This document shows, piece by piece, positions 7,383 to 16,597 of a stretch of 30,834 nucleotides of DNA (the first letter of the stretch is position 1; the number at the start of each line of letters is the position of its first letter). The notes under the pieces are model-generated. The model was not told where the DNA came from. It searched no databases and saw nothing but the letters and a program-made list of their open reading frames with translations. The stretch is from the NCBI GenBank assembly GCA_002455425.1, contig DKKT01000045.1, positions 1 through 30,834 on the forward strand, written 5' to 3'. Origin of the DNA: Chthonomonas sp. UBA6659. Lineage in GTDB: Bacteria > Armatimonadota > Fimbriimonadia > Fimbriimonadales > Fimbriimonadaceae. The position numbers were made by a program, and so were the translations under genes.

Positions 7383-8229
7383 CCGCGTCCGCGACGAGCC
7401 GCGTGCTCTCTTGAATCAGTTCGAGCAGGGTATCGTCGGCCAGGTTCAGCGACGAGGCAGCCCAGCCCCCGATCGGGATCAGGTCGAAGTCCTGGCTTCC
7501 GCTCCTGACGGCATTGGCGATGCGATCGGCGAGAAAGACGCTCGTGCGGAGCGGCGCAAATACGTCGCCTTCTTCCGGTGGATCCAGGTAGTTCATGCCC
7601 ATGATCAGCGACTCGGGGAAGCCCCACTTCATGGCCACGGCCATCGCGACCTCGACGTGATCGCATCCATAGACCCGCATTTCGGCGAGGCGATCGTCGC
7701 CACATAGACGTTCGGCGACCACCACGTTCCCGTAGGCGTCGGGATTGAAACGATCGAGCACCGTCTTGCCGATGTAATGAAGCAAACCCGACGTGTACGA
7801 CTCATCCGGCCGGCCCAATCCGAGCTTCTGGGCCAGGTATCGGGCCACGACCGCGGTGTCCACCGAGTGCCGCCACCACGATCGACGACGCAGGGACTCC
7901 TCATCGTTCTTGCCGACGAAGAGATCGAACACCCCGACGGTCATCGCGAGTTGACGTACCGCCCGAAATCCAAGGTAGGTCACTGCTTCGCGGATCGACG
8001 TGACCTTGCGCGGAAGACCGTAATAGGCCGAGTTCGCCTGGGTAAGGAGCCGCGCCGAAAAGCCCGGGTCGATCGTGATTGCGGCCTCGACTTGGCTCGC
8101 CGCCGCGTCGGTCGAATCGGTCATCTCCAAGATCCGGTAGACGACGTGGGGCAGGACGGCGATCTCGCCGCTCTTGGCAAGCAGCGCCGTCATCGCAGGA
8201 TTGCTCGAATCGATAGGTAATGCCGACAT
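7372..8229 (-). CDS. HDOD domain protein (285 aa)
   Basis: HDOD-domain (PF08668-like) protein, a degenerate relative of HD-GYP/HD hydrolases found in bacterial signalling and stress proteins; usually not an active phosphohydrolase. The domain opens with LPHVVYRILEMTDSTDAAAS (about 26-45), then ITIDPGFSARLLTQANSAYY and the typical SIREAVTYLGFRAVRQLA (78-95). It continues to WWRHSVDTAVVARYLA (His121) and SGLLHYIGK (His151-Tyr152, where an active HD domain would have His-Asp). No receiver or GGDEF domain is attached. Start 8229 is chosen because GGAG sits 7 nt upstream (8237-8240); the frame is open to 8325 but that extension is Arg/Ser-rich and overlaps the hydrolase gene. It lies 64 nt downstream of that hydrolase on the same strand. 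Confidence 0.88.
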   Translation of the reverse strand: MSALPIDSSNPAMTALLAKSGEIAVLPHVVYRILEMTDSTDAAASQVEAAITIDPGFSARLLTQANSAYYGLPRKVTSIREAVTYLGFRAVRQLAMTVGVFDLFVGKNDEESLRRRSWWRHSVDTAVVARYLAQKLGLGRPDESYTSGLLHYIGKTVLDRFNPDAYGNVVVAERLCGDDRLAEMRVYGCDHVEVAMAVAMKWGFPESLIMGMNYLDPPEEGDVFAPLRTSVFLADRIANAVRSGSQDFDLIPIGGWAASSLNLADDTLLELIQESTRLVADAAKS

Positions 8230-8293
8230 CCACCAGCTCCGGACGTCAGATTCCACACCGGACTCCGACGATCTCCCCGCACGCTTGCCTGCT

Positions 8294-9553
8294 CTACGGA
8301 TCGGGCAGCGGCGGGAGGGCCGCAAAACCGCCGTCGAAGAACCGGCGTGCCGCGACCAAGGCGACCGCGTGGCCGTCGAGGTGATTCAAGCCGCGATTCG
8401 GTAACGGCCACAGCCGTACCCGGTCCGGCCCGAGGCCCTTGGCGCGCATCGCTCGAAGCGCGACCTTCGTGTTCTCGAAGACGACGACGTTGTCGTTCGC
8501 CAGGCCCAGGAAAAGCAGTGGGGACTGAGGCGTCCAGTCGAGGATCACCGAGTCGAGTAGTCGCTTTACGGCCCGGTTGTCGGCATTGCCAGACCGGATC
8601 GCGTCACGGAACGTGCCCGTGAGCACCGCCCCCGCCCAAAAGGGATCGCTCTTCGCGGCCGAAAGGTAGAGCTCTTTGGCGAGGGTCTCGTTCTCGACGT
8701 AGCCGGTCTTCAGGAGCTCATCGACCTTGGTCGCAAACGCGGGGATGAAGATATCCGTGATCGGGGCGTCCTGGGTCGCATAGGCGATCGAATAGCCGGT
8801 GAGCGAAATCAAGAAGACCCGCGCGGCGACATCGAGCACGTTCACGCGACGGGAGAGGATCGATCGCATCTGCGCCCCCATCAGGTCATAGGGGCCGGCC
8901 ATCGGTGCGGACGCGGTCGGTCGCATCGAGGGATCGGGGTGGTCCTGGAGGATTCGCGTGAGCCACGCGGCATTCAGTCCTCCCTCCGAGTAGCCCGCTA
9001 CGACCAGCTTGGTCCCCGGCTTGCGGTGGAGGTCCACCACCAGCTCCTTGGCCGCGCGCAGGATGTCGACGCCGGACGGGGCGTTGAGGGGCCCGTTCGG
9101 GTACGGATGTACGCCGGGGCCATCTCCCAAGCCCAGGTAGTCCGGTGCGGCGAGCACGTAACCCCCGGCGGCTAGGAGCAGCAACGCCGCCCAGCCCTCG
9201 CCGCTCGCAACGAAGTTCGGGGCGATCCGCGACGGGACGGCGTTCTTGTCCGCGGTCGTCCCGTGCATGTAGACGGCGTAGCCCTGCGGCGTCTTCTGGA
9301 GGGGCACCGCGATCATCCCGCTGAGCACGACGGATTTGCCTTGCACGTCCGTGCTCCGATACTTGACGCGGTACCAATCGACCCACGCGACCGGGTCAGG
9401 TGCCTGGGTTCCGGCAAGCGGCAACGCCTGGATCGCTTCCCGAGCCTGGGCCCGGCTGAGGCTGCCGACCTTGTCCGCCGACACCAGCGTCCGATCTTGG
9501 GCGAGGACGCCGAAGCAGGCTGCGAAAAGGGCGATCACGGTGCAAACGCGCAT
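8294..9553 (-). CDS. Secreted alpha/beta hydrolase, lipase/esterase-like (419 aa)
   Basis: Predicted exported serine hydrolase. Residues 1-18 form a signal peptide (MRVCTVIALFAACFGVLA), probably cut before Gln19. The hydrolase fold is indicated by GYVLAAPDYLGLGDGPGVHP (131-150) and the nucleophile elbow GYSEGG (Ser189). Asp354 in LGLANDNVV is the likely acid, and His391 or His395 in NHLDGHAVAL the base. The layout resembles secretory lipase/esterase proteins (PF03583-like), but the substrate cannot be told. A FAAC stretch could suggest a lipobox, yet position -3 is Phe, so type I cleavage is favoured. Start 9553 is taken from the signal peptide; GAGGAG lies directly against the ATG. It is separated from the upstream giant-protein operon by a terminator-like hairpin. 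Confidence 0.88.
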   Translation of the reverse strand: MRVCTVIALFAACFGVLAQDRTLVSADKVGSLSRAQAREAIQALPLAGTQAPDPVAWVDWYRVKYRSTDVQGKSVVLSGMIAVPLQKTPQGYAVYMHGTTADKNAVPSRIAPNFVASGEGWAALLLLAAGGYVLAAPDYLGLGDGPGVHPYPNGPLNAPSGVDILRAAKELVVDLHRKPGTKLVVAGYSEGGLNAAWLTRILQDHPDPSMRPTASAPMAGPYDLMGAQMRSILSRRVNVLDVAARVFLISLTGYSIAYATQDAPITDIFIPAFATKVDELLKTGYVENETLAKELYLSAAKSDPFWAGAVLTGTFRDAIRSGNADNRAVKRLLDSVILDWTPQSPLLFLGLANDNVVVFENTKVALRAMRAKGLGPDRVRLWPLPNRGLNHLDGHAVALVAARRFFDGGFAALPPLPDP

Positions 9554-9596
9554 CTCCTCACTTTGACATGCCCTAGCGGGCGTGGGCAAACAGCAG

Positions 9597-9628
9597 ACGG
9601 CCCCGGGTGCGAATGCACCCGGGGCCGT
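9597..9628 (-). terminator. Hairpin terminator of the pilin/giant-protein operon
   Basis: Perfect 14-bp inverted repeat: ACGGCCCCGGGTGC (9597-9610), a GAAT loop (9611-9614 on the plus strand), and its exact complement (9615-9628). It begins about 10 nt past the stop codon of the 2317-aa gene. The following minus-strand sequence has only a short T run (CTGTTTGCC), so it may act as a weak intrinsic or Rho-assisted terminator, or as a 3' end stabiliser. Confidence 0.75.
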
Positions 9629-9638
9629 CACCTCGGCC

Positions 9639-12600
9639 TTACGGCCGGTTCGGCGGCAGCGGTGTAAACCGCGGGGCCAAGGTTTCGAAGTACAGATCAG
9701 GCCCGCCGGCGCGGGTGCTGGTCCAGAAGAGCCAGATCAGGCCGGGTCGACGGAAGTTCCGATCGTTGAACGCCGAGTTGAGCGGATCGAGTGCCATCGA
9801 AACCGCGGACTCGTTCGCCGTTTGCTCGATCGGTATCGCGGTTTCGGCGAGTTCGCCAAGGATGTCGACGCGGTACACGTCCGTGAGGACACCGATCGGC
9901 TGACCCGCCTCGTTCACGGCCTCGAACGAGATGCGAACGTCACGATCCTCGAATTCCGAGTTGAAGTAGACGCGTCCTGTCGCGGGGCTGACTTGGTAGA
10001 AGATCTGCGGATCGCCAGGTTGCGGCACCGCAGCCGTGACCTTCATCCGGAGCAGATTCCCGTTGTTGTCCGTGCGGATGCCGGCGGGAAGCTGGACCCC
10101 GAACCGAAGCGTTCGCAGGAAGGGCCGCGCCACCGACGAGCCGTCGGCCGAAGTTCGGGCATAGCTCACGAGGAACCGGTCGCTGCGCGCGAGGTCGGAC
10201 GCCGCCACCGCGTTGTCGAGATTGGCGTTCGGGCCTGGTGTGAGCCAATATCCAAACTCTCCGATGAACCGCTCATCGAACAGGATCCCCGCACCGCGGT
10301 AGTTGGCACCCTGGCCGGCACTGACTCGCAGGAACGTCGGCACGTACCGGATCGCGAGTTGGATGTTCCTGGGCAGCATCGCCCCCGTGAACCGAATCGA
10401 ACCGTTCCCGGCGTCAAGGTAGACCTTGCCGCCGTAGGTCGTGTCGAACGAGATCACGTTCCCGGATGCGTCGGTCTTTCGAGAACCCTGGTTGACGATC
10501 GACGTCAGGCCCGCCGACGTGTACTGGCGAAGATCGATCGCGGTCCCAAAGTTGCCGTCGATGCGCCACTGGATACCCGGCGCCCAGTACGAACCGGTTG
10601 CGGGATCGATCGTGATCGGATCGACCCGGGGGCTCGCCGCGGTGCCGAAGCTGATGATCGGAGTGTTCGTCGGGCGACCTTGATCATCCGCCACAAGTCG
10701 AGCAAGCCAGGCCTCTGCCTGCGAACGTCCACGAAGCTTGGCCGTGAAGACCATATCGATCCGCTGGAACTGACTGCCTTGACGGTAGCGCCGGAGATTC
10801 ACGGACGGCGTACCGACCGACTCGAAGGCGTTGCCCAGGTTGAGAGCTCGGGTCGGGCTCCATCCGTTGATCGCGTTCGGATCACCGTTGCCCGGGTTGT
10901 AGACGTTCCAGGCGATCTGACCAAGGCCGGCGGCGTTCGTCCCGTAGAAGACGGTCGCCGTCGGGCCGACTTGGACCATGCTTGGGCGGGTCTTTCGGAC
11001 CTCAGGGTCGAAGACCATCGGCACGGCGTTCCCGATCGTCACGGTTCCGTCGTTCGCCATGCCCACCTGAGTGATGAACAGGCGCGACTCCGGCACCGAG
11101 TCTCCGTTCGGAGCCCGCTTGATGGTTTCGCCGACAAACGTCATGTAGAGGCTCGGCGATGCCGTGCGCCCGTTGATGCCGATCGGCTCGAGCGGATTGA
11201 AGAACCCGTTCGTCGGGAACACCGGACTGCCGTAGCGAGTACTGCCGGCCTGAATCGTCGTGTTGCCCATCGGCGCCCACAGATCGGTGGGAGGTTGGGT
11301 CGGATACGGGCCGACTTCGTGGCGGAACCAACGGCCGTTGGCCGGGCCCGCGTTGAACGGCACGAACTGGTTCAGATCTCGGAGCGCGCTCTCCTGAACG
11401 CCTTGCTGGTAGTTCGCCGGAGTCGAGCCCGCGAGGGACCCGATGTAGATTCGCCATGGCTCCGGCTGGCCGTTGTCGGCATCGACCTTGAGCCGCGAAT
11501 TCCAGCCGGGGCCGGCGTTCGTCACGCGGGGCGAAGCGAAGGCCAACAACAGCCCGCCGTTGCCACTGCGCACGCCCGAAGGCTGCGCGTTCGACCAGAG
11601 GAACGGCTCGTTGCCACTCAGGCCGAGGTTGTCGACCATCGGGGCGGTCTTGGGCGTGGGCAGGTTCGTGAGTCGGGACTCTCGGACTGTGAACTTGAGC
11701 ACGAATCCGGGGTCGGCGTACGGCTCGAAGATCGCGGGCTCCGGCGGCCGCGCCGGGTTCAAGAGATCGGGCAACGGGTCGGGACCGACCGACAGATCGT
11801 CGTTGCGATCCTCGATGACCCACATGTCCTGCACGTAGGAACCGACGGGGGTCCCGATGGGGGCGGTCACGCCGACCTTGGGATCACCGAGCGGGAAGTT
11901 TACGATCGGAAGCAGCGGTCCCGGCAGGAGCAGGGGATCGAGCGCCGTGGGCGTGACCCCCAGGTTGGCGTTCGGCAACCGGATCGGATTGATGTTCAAG
12001 CGGCTCGCGGTCGAACCTGGTCGAGCCTTCTGGAACACGACCCTGCCGTTGAATGCCGCAGGCGCAAATCTCGGATCGAGGTCACTGTACAGATGAAGCG
12101 GTGCGTCGAGCCATGCGAGTTCATGGAGGCCCGGTCCGCCGAGGCGGATCGAATTATAGAACCGTCCGAGGCCCTGGAGCCGGTCGGTGGCCTTCGCGAG
12201 GCGCACGTTCAGCATGTTCACATTGCCTTCGTTGAAGACCGAGAAACGCTGGAAGAACGTCTCGTAGGTGCTTCCCCACGGCGTGAACGGGGAGATCAGG
12301 TTGAACGGCGCGATCGGGAGGAAGCCGCCACCCATCGGAAGCGAGCCGAGATCGACGGTCGGCGTCCCGATCGTCATCCGCTCATCGATCGCGACGTCGC
12401 CGAACAGGTTGAACCACCGGAAGGCTTCGGTCGGCGATCCGCCGGCGAAGTTCCGACCTGCTTGGTTCGCATCGACATAGACGACCTGCTGACCGTTGTA
12501 GCCGGCACGACTCGGCGGCTGGTGCTTCATCACGTCGAGGTCGACCTGAATCTCAGTGCGTTCGAGTGTGCGGTTGAGTTGAGTGTTGTATCCCGCGCCC

Positions 12601-15600
12601 TGATAGGCCGTTCGGGCGGCCGAATCAAACTTCGGCGGATTGAGGCCGATCCCCGCGAACATCGGGTTCGCAACCTCCCCGAACAGCTCTCGAGTGAACC
12701 GTAGTCCTTCGCGGCGGATGTCGGGATAGTCGAGGCTCACGTTCGGCTGCTGACTCGGGAACTCCTCCATGTTCGGATAGAGTCCGGGCCAGGCGCTCGC
12801 CGGTTGGAGCGGCTTGATGACGCCGTAGTTGTCGAGGAGGTTCGTGGGCACCCACCCAAGGTCGTTGACCTGGAGGCGCACATTCTGCAGGCCGCGCTCG
12901 GGCCCCAGGAGGAGCACCATGCAACTGCGGTCATAGATGTTCATGATGTTGACCGCGCTCTGACCGTGCGAGATCTTGTCGCCCGGCTGACTTGGGTCGG
13001 GTCCGAGCCCTGCGGTCAGCACGCGATCGACCGGATTCACCGCACCGACCAGGTTGCCATTGTTGAGCACTTCCTGCGAAGCCGCGTCGGTGGTCGTGCC
13101 GATCGTCTGGTTCGTGGCCGGATTCGGTTTGACCCACACGCCCAGCGGATTGGCGAGCGAGAAGCTGTTGCTGGGATTGAAGTTGGCGGGCGGTACGCTG
13201 GCGGTCTGGGTCCGACCGGACGGAACCGTCAGGCGCACCGTGATCGACCCGCGACCCGGGGCCAGGGCGTTACCGCCCGTGCCGAGAAGCGAGAGTTGGG
13301 TGAAAGCGACCCCGTCCAGCTGCCCCGCCTGCACCGACGGGATCTTCTGGATGCTGATCTGTCGACGCTGCGACGCCGCTCCAGGCGTGTTGAGCTGAAC
13401 CTCGCTGACGTAGTTGGCCAGGTTCCCGGTCAAGCTCGCGGGGTCAGGCACGTTGTAGACGACCAGGTACAGACTCTCGCCGTAGTCGAAGTTCAGCCGG
13501 GTGACCGGTCGAGCCGCGATCGCCTGAATGATGTTGTTGTAGGTGAGCGTCCCCAGCGAGAGTCGCTTCCGGAGCGTCTCATAGTCGTTCGGCACCAGCC
13601 AGGCGACCCGGGCTTGGGAGGCGTAAGGCGCGATGCTCTCTTGATCGTCGGGAGTTGTGCGGCGGTCGCCCGGCGGCGTGCCCGGCGTGATGATGCCCGG
13701 GTCATCCTCGAAGGCATAGATGTACCCGAGCGAGTCGACGCCGTAGAGCCAGCAGTAGTTGTCCGCCGGGTACTGGCCGCCGACGGCCATGCTCCCGATC
13801 ACGGAGTCGCCTTCGGTGGTGTAGCCCCAACAGAACCGGCCACCGCTGCTGTTTTGGTCGACAAAATGGGCGAACAGCGCGTTGAAGTTCCCGTCGATCG
13901 TCGGAACCATGATCACCGGAGCCCCAGGCGGATTCAAGGTGAGACCGCCCTGGTTGAAAACGCGCAGGTAGGTGAAGGTGAGCGACGCGACGGCGGTCGA
14001 GTTGAGCTCGCTGGTCTGCCAGATCAAGGCTCCGTTTTCCGCATTGATCGCCCTTACGACGCTGTCGACGGAGGCGACGAAGACAGTGTTGGGCATGCCG
14101 TTCCTGGGTCCGCCGGGACTGGCCGTGTAGTTGATGTCACCTGCAGGGATGACGGCCGGGCTCGACGTATTGAACGGCTCCGGTGCCACGAAGGTCCAGT
14201 CCGGGGTCTGGGTGATCTCGTCGATCGCGTAGAACGTGCGGTTGCCGACGGCGGCACCGCCTCCGGTTCCGAAGTAGACGCGTCCGAACCGGACCGCCGG
14301 AGTCATCGTGATCGGACCGATCGGCGGATCGACGAGCTGCGGGAAGGTCCAGAGCTCCGTCGTGGTTCGGTTCGCGGTGTTGCCGACCGCGTCGAGGGCG
14401 AAGAGTCGCCCCTGGGGGGTGGGCACGTAGATCACCTGCTGGCCGCCGGCGAGCCGGTTGAACGCGACGGAGCCCGTGATCGGGCCGAGATTGCTCTTGA
14501 CGGCCGTGGCCGCAGGCCAGTCGTCGGGATAACTCCACCGACGCGTTGTGGTGCCATATTGGGTGGCGGTGCCGTCGCCACGACCGGCGACGTCGATGCA
14601 GTAAACGCGCCCGTTGCGGGTGCCGACGTAAAGGAAGTCCTCGAACACGCCGGGCGACGTCTCGATACTCTGGACAAGGGCCGAGCTGAGGTCGAACCCG
14701 ATGGGGTTCTCCGCGATCCCGTCCGGACCATCCTGGTTGACCGTCCAGTTCGGATCGGTGCCACTGGCCATTTCGCTTGGATACGCCCAGTACACGTTGG
14801 TACGACCCGTGTTGATGTCGCCGACCGCATCCACGCAGTAGATCCGTCCGTTCTCCATCGCCACGATGACCACATCACGGTCGACCGGAGCCCCGCCAGG
14901 CGTCACGCGCACCTTCGTTCGAACGTGCAACGGAGTCGAGGTGAAGCTGAGGTCCGCCTTCTTGACGAACCGGATCATGTCGGCATAGGCCCGCTTGCCC
15001 GCATCGCCCGGGGCTTGGGTGAAGTTCGTGACGGCCACGGAGAGCGGCGCAGTTGACCGATGATTGAACGCGGTGCGGAGCGTGGTTTGGAGCCGCACCC
15101 ACCCGGTTCCCGCGCTCTGGTCGACCTTGATCGAGGTGCGACCCGCGGCGGCGGCCAAGGGATCTGGGACGATGATTCCACCTTCGTAGATCTCGACCCG
15201 GAGTTCTTTCGGTAGGCTCGCATCGCCAGGAAGCCACATGTAGATCTCGTATGTTTCGGGATCGCTCTTCGGAATGCCGAGATTCGGAGCGAAGACGACG
15301 CGCTCGACCGACGCCGTGCTGTTCGTGATCGGCAGATCGAGGAAGTCGACACCCTTGTTCGTCGGCGTGACCGGGTTGACCAGCCAGAGGAGCGGGTTCC
15401 ACGTCACACCCACGGAACGGTTGTCGACATAGATGTTGTGGAGCGCTCGCGAGGGGGCCGGTGCCGTGCTTCCGAGGCCGAGCACGAAGTTCCGCTTCTC
15501 TTGGGCAAATCGCTGATACTCGGCGGCAGTGTCCTCGGCGGGGCGCTTGGCCGGCCAGGACCAGACGAGGTTTCGGGTGCCGGTTCCGTCGTCGCTCGGC

Positions 15601-16592
15601 TTGATGAAGAAGCCATCGTGGCGGAACGAGTTCACGTTGCCGAGGTTGTAGTCGAGAATCCGCGAGCCGTTCTGGGTCGCGAACGCCTCGTTTCGCGCGG
15701 TCACGACGCGCCACGGGAACGGAGCGCCGCCCTGCTTGAGCTGGGAGACGATCGGCGAGGCGATGTACTGGCCCAGTCCGCCCTGGCCCCGCATCAGCAT
15801 CGCGGCGTCCGCGTAGACGACGAGGCCCTTACGAGTGTCGGTCAGGTTGCCCTGGGCGTCACGCGGAATGGTGTTGAGGAGCGTGACCGTGATCGGCCCG
15901 CTATTGTCGTTCGTGAAGACGATATCGGTCGTATTGCCGTTGTTGCCCAGCCGGACCCATCCGCCGCCATGGGCGAAGGTGTCGACGATCTGCAGGACCG
16001 GTTGTCCGGGCGCGTCCGGGTTCACGACGCCGTCGATCTGATACACGAAGTACCGTTGCTGGTACGCAAGGTCGGTGAGATTCGGGTCCGGATCGATGTC
16101 GGTCGGGCCGATCGGGATGTTGACCCAAAGGGTGAACTCGCGCGGGGACCCGGGGAAGACGGGCCACGTCCACGTGAAGGTCCGCTTGGTGAAGCCGGGG
16201 ACCGGCGTCGTGTCGTCACCAGGCACCGACGGCACACAGAAGGCATATCGGTAGTTCGGCTCGAGCAGGGGCGTGCCTTCGACGTCGATGGCGTTCGTGG
16301 CGCCTTCGTCGGTGGGGGCGAGCCAGTCGGCGACGGGCGTCCATGAAGCGGCGGGCTCCCAGTTGTCGATCACGTCGCGGATGCCGACCAGGGGGTCCCA
16401 CCAGCGCAGGTTCGCCCGACCCGGGTTGCTCGTCTTCGGGTCGGCGTCGTGCTGTCCGGTGCGCGCATTGCTACCTCGGTGCGTCGGGTAGTTCTGCGAA
16501 AGCGCGACGAGCGCAGACAACAGGACAAGCGCGACCAGCGTGGTCACGGTCGTCCCAAAACGGAAAGCTCGGTTGCGAAGCATGCTCGGCAT
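9639..16592 (-). CDS. Giant secreted protein with two golvesin-like domains and PQQ-type propeller blades (2317 aa)
   Basis: Exported surface or extracellular protein. The N-terminus is a signal peptide (RNRAFRFGTTVTTLVALVLL then SALVALSQ, ending about residue 33). Two segments, about 150-268 and 445-547, follow the golvesin C-terminal-like pattern: a 'W.P...' strand, an 'vDQ..G.GWVRL' centre and an 'ADA/ADMIRF' end. From about 570 to 960 come PQQ/quinoprotein-like beta-propeller blades, e.g. VVIVAMENGRIYCVDAVGD, FLYVGTRNGRVYCIDVAGR, VIYVPTPQGRLFALDAVGN and VFVASVDSVVRAINAENG. The remaining 1350 residues are beta-rich and not recognised. No C-terminal sorting signal is obvious. It is the last gene of the operon, 5 nt after the 1546-aa gene. 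Start could also be the fourth residue (ATG 16583), which has better spacing from GAGAG. Role inferred as adhesin or tip-associated structural protein. Confidence 0.85.
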   Translation of the reverse strand: MPSMLRNRAFRFGTTVTTLVALVLLSALVALSQNYPTHRGSNARTGQHDADPKTSNPGRANLRWWDPLVGIRDVIDNWEPAASWTPVADWLAPTDEGATNAIDVEGTPLLEPNYRYAFCVPSVPGDDTTPVPGFTKRTFTWTWPVFPGSPREFTLWVNIPIGPTDIDPDPNLTDLAYQQRYFVYQIDGVVNPDAPGQPVLQIVDTFAHGGGWVRLGNNGNTTDIVFTNDNSGPITVTLLNTIPRDAQGNLTDTRKGLVVYADAAMLMRGQGGLGQYIASPIVSQLKQGGAPFPWRVVTARNEAFATQNGSRILDYNLGNVNSFRHDGFFIKPSDDGTGTRNLVWSWPAKRPAEDTAAEYQRFAQEKRNFVLGLGSTAPAPSRALHNIYVDNRSVGVTWNPLLWLVNPVTPTNKGVDFLDLPITNSTASVERVVFAPNLGIPKSDPETYEIYMWLPGDASLPKELRVEIYEGGIIVPDPLAAAAGRTSIKVDQSAGTGWVRLQTTLRTAFNHRSTAPLSVAVTNFTQAPGDAGKRAYADMIRFVKKADLSFTSTPLHVRTKVRVTPGGAPVDRDVVIVAMENGRIYCVDAVGDINTGRTNVYWAYPSEMASGTDPNWTVNQDGPDGIAENPIGFDLSSALVQSIETSPGVFEDFLYVGTRNGRVYCIDVAGRGDGTATQYGTTTRRWSYPDDWPAATAVKSNLGPITGSVAFNRLAGGQQVIYVPTPQGRLFALDAVGNTANRTTTELWTFPQLVDPPIGPITMTPAVRFGRVYFGTGGGAAVGNRTFYAIDEITQTPDWTFVAPEPFNTSSPAVIPAGDINYTASPGGPRNGMPNTVFVASVDSVVRAINAENGALIWQTSELNSTAVASLTFTYLRVFNQGGLTLNPPGAPVIMVPTIDGNFNALFAHFVDQNSSGGRFCWGYTTEGDSVIGSMAVGGQYPADNYCWLYGVDSLGYIYAFEDDPGIITPGTPPGDRRTTPDDQESIAPYASQARVAWLVPNDYETLRKRLSLGTLTYNNIIQAIAARPVTRLNFDYGESLYLVVYNVPDPASLTGNLANYVSEVQLNTPGAASQRRQISIQKIPSVQAGQLDGVAFTQLSLLGTGGNALAPGRGSITVRLTVPSGRTQTASVPPANFNPSNSFSLANPLGVWVKPNPATNQTIGTTTDAASQEVLNNGNLVGAVNPVDRVLTAGLGPDPSQPGDKISHGQSAVNIMNIYDRSCMVLLLGPERGLQNVRLQVNDLGWVPTNLLDNYGVIKPLQPASAWPGLYPNMEEFPSQQPNVSLDYPDIRREGLRFTRELFGEVANPMFAGIGLNPPKFDSAARTAYQGAGYNTQLNRTLERTEIQVDLDVMKHQPPSRAGYNGQQVVYVDANQAGRNFAGGSPTEAFRWFNLFGDVAIDERMTIGTPTVDLGSLPMGGGFLPIAPFNLISPFTPWGSTYETFFQRFSVFNEGNVNMLNVRLAKATDRLQGLGRFYNSIRLGGPGLHELAWLDAPLHLYSDLDPRFAPAAFNGRVVFQKARPGSTASRLNINPIRLPNANLGVTPTALDPLLLPGPLLPIVNFPLGDPKVGVTAPIGTPVGSYVQDMWVIEDRNDDLSVGPDPLPDLLNPARPPEPAIFEPYADPGFVLKFTVRESRLTNLPTPKTAPMVDNLGLSGNEPFLWSNAQPSGVRSGNGGLLLAFASPRVTNAGPGWNSRLKVDADNGQPEPWRIYIGSLAGSTPANYQQGVQESALRDLNQFVPFNAGPANGRWFRHEVGPYPTQPPTDLWAPMGNTTIQAGSTRYGSPVFPTNGFFNPLEPIGINGRTASPSLYMTFVGETIKRAPNGDSVPESRLFITQVGMANDGTVTIGNAVPMVFDPEVRKTRPSMVQVGPTATVFYGTNAAGLGQIAWNVYNPGNGDPNAINGWSPTRALNLGNAFESVGTPSVNLRRYRQGSQFQRIDMVFTAKLRGRSQAEAWLARLVADDQGRPTNTPIISFGTAASPRVDPITIDPATGSYWAPGIQWRIDGNFGTAIDLRQYTSAGLTSIVNQGSRKTDASGNVISFDTTYGGKVYLDAGNGSIRFTGAMLPRNIQLAIRYVPTFLRVSAGQGANYRGAGILFDERFIGEFGYWLTPGPNANLDNAVAASDLARSDRFLVSYARTSADGSSVARPFLRTLRFGVQLPAGIRTDNNGNLLRMKVTAAVPQPGDPQIFYQVSPATGRVYFNSEFEDRDVRISFEAVNEAGQPIGVLTDVYRVDILGELAETAIPIEQTANESAVSMALDPLNSAFNDRNFRRPGLIWLFWTSTRAGGPDLYFETLAPRFTPLPPNRP

Positions 16593-16597
16593 CTCTC

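Noticed and set aside
8230..8325. N-terminal extension of the HDOD protein to 8325
   Set aside because: Arg/Ser-rich, overlaps the hydrolase gene, and no ribosome binding site; the ATG at 8229 has GGAG at ideal distance.
9582..12704. Very long plus-strand open frame (1040 codons) opposite the 2317-aa gene, with similar ones at 12804-15056 and 24384-26783
   Set aside because: The translations are rich in Arg, Asp, His and Val without domain patterns, which is typical of antisense frames in GC-rich genes. The minus-strand frames have signal peptides, propeller blades and pilin motifs.
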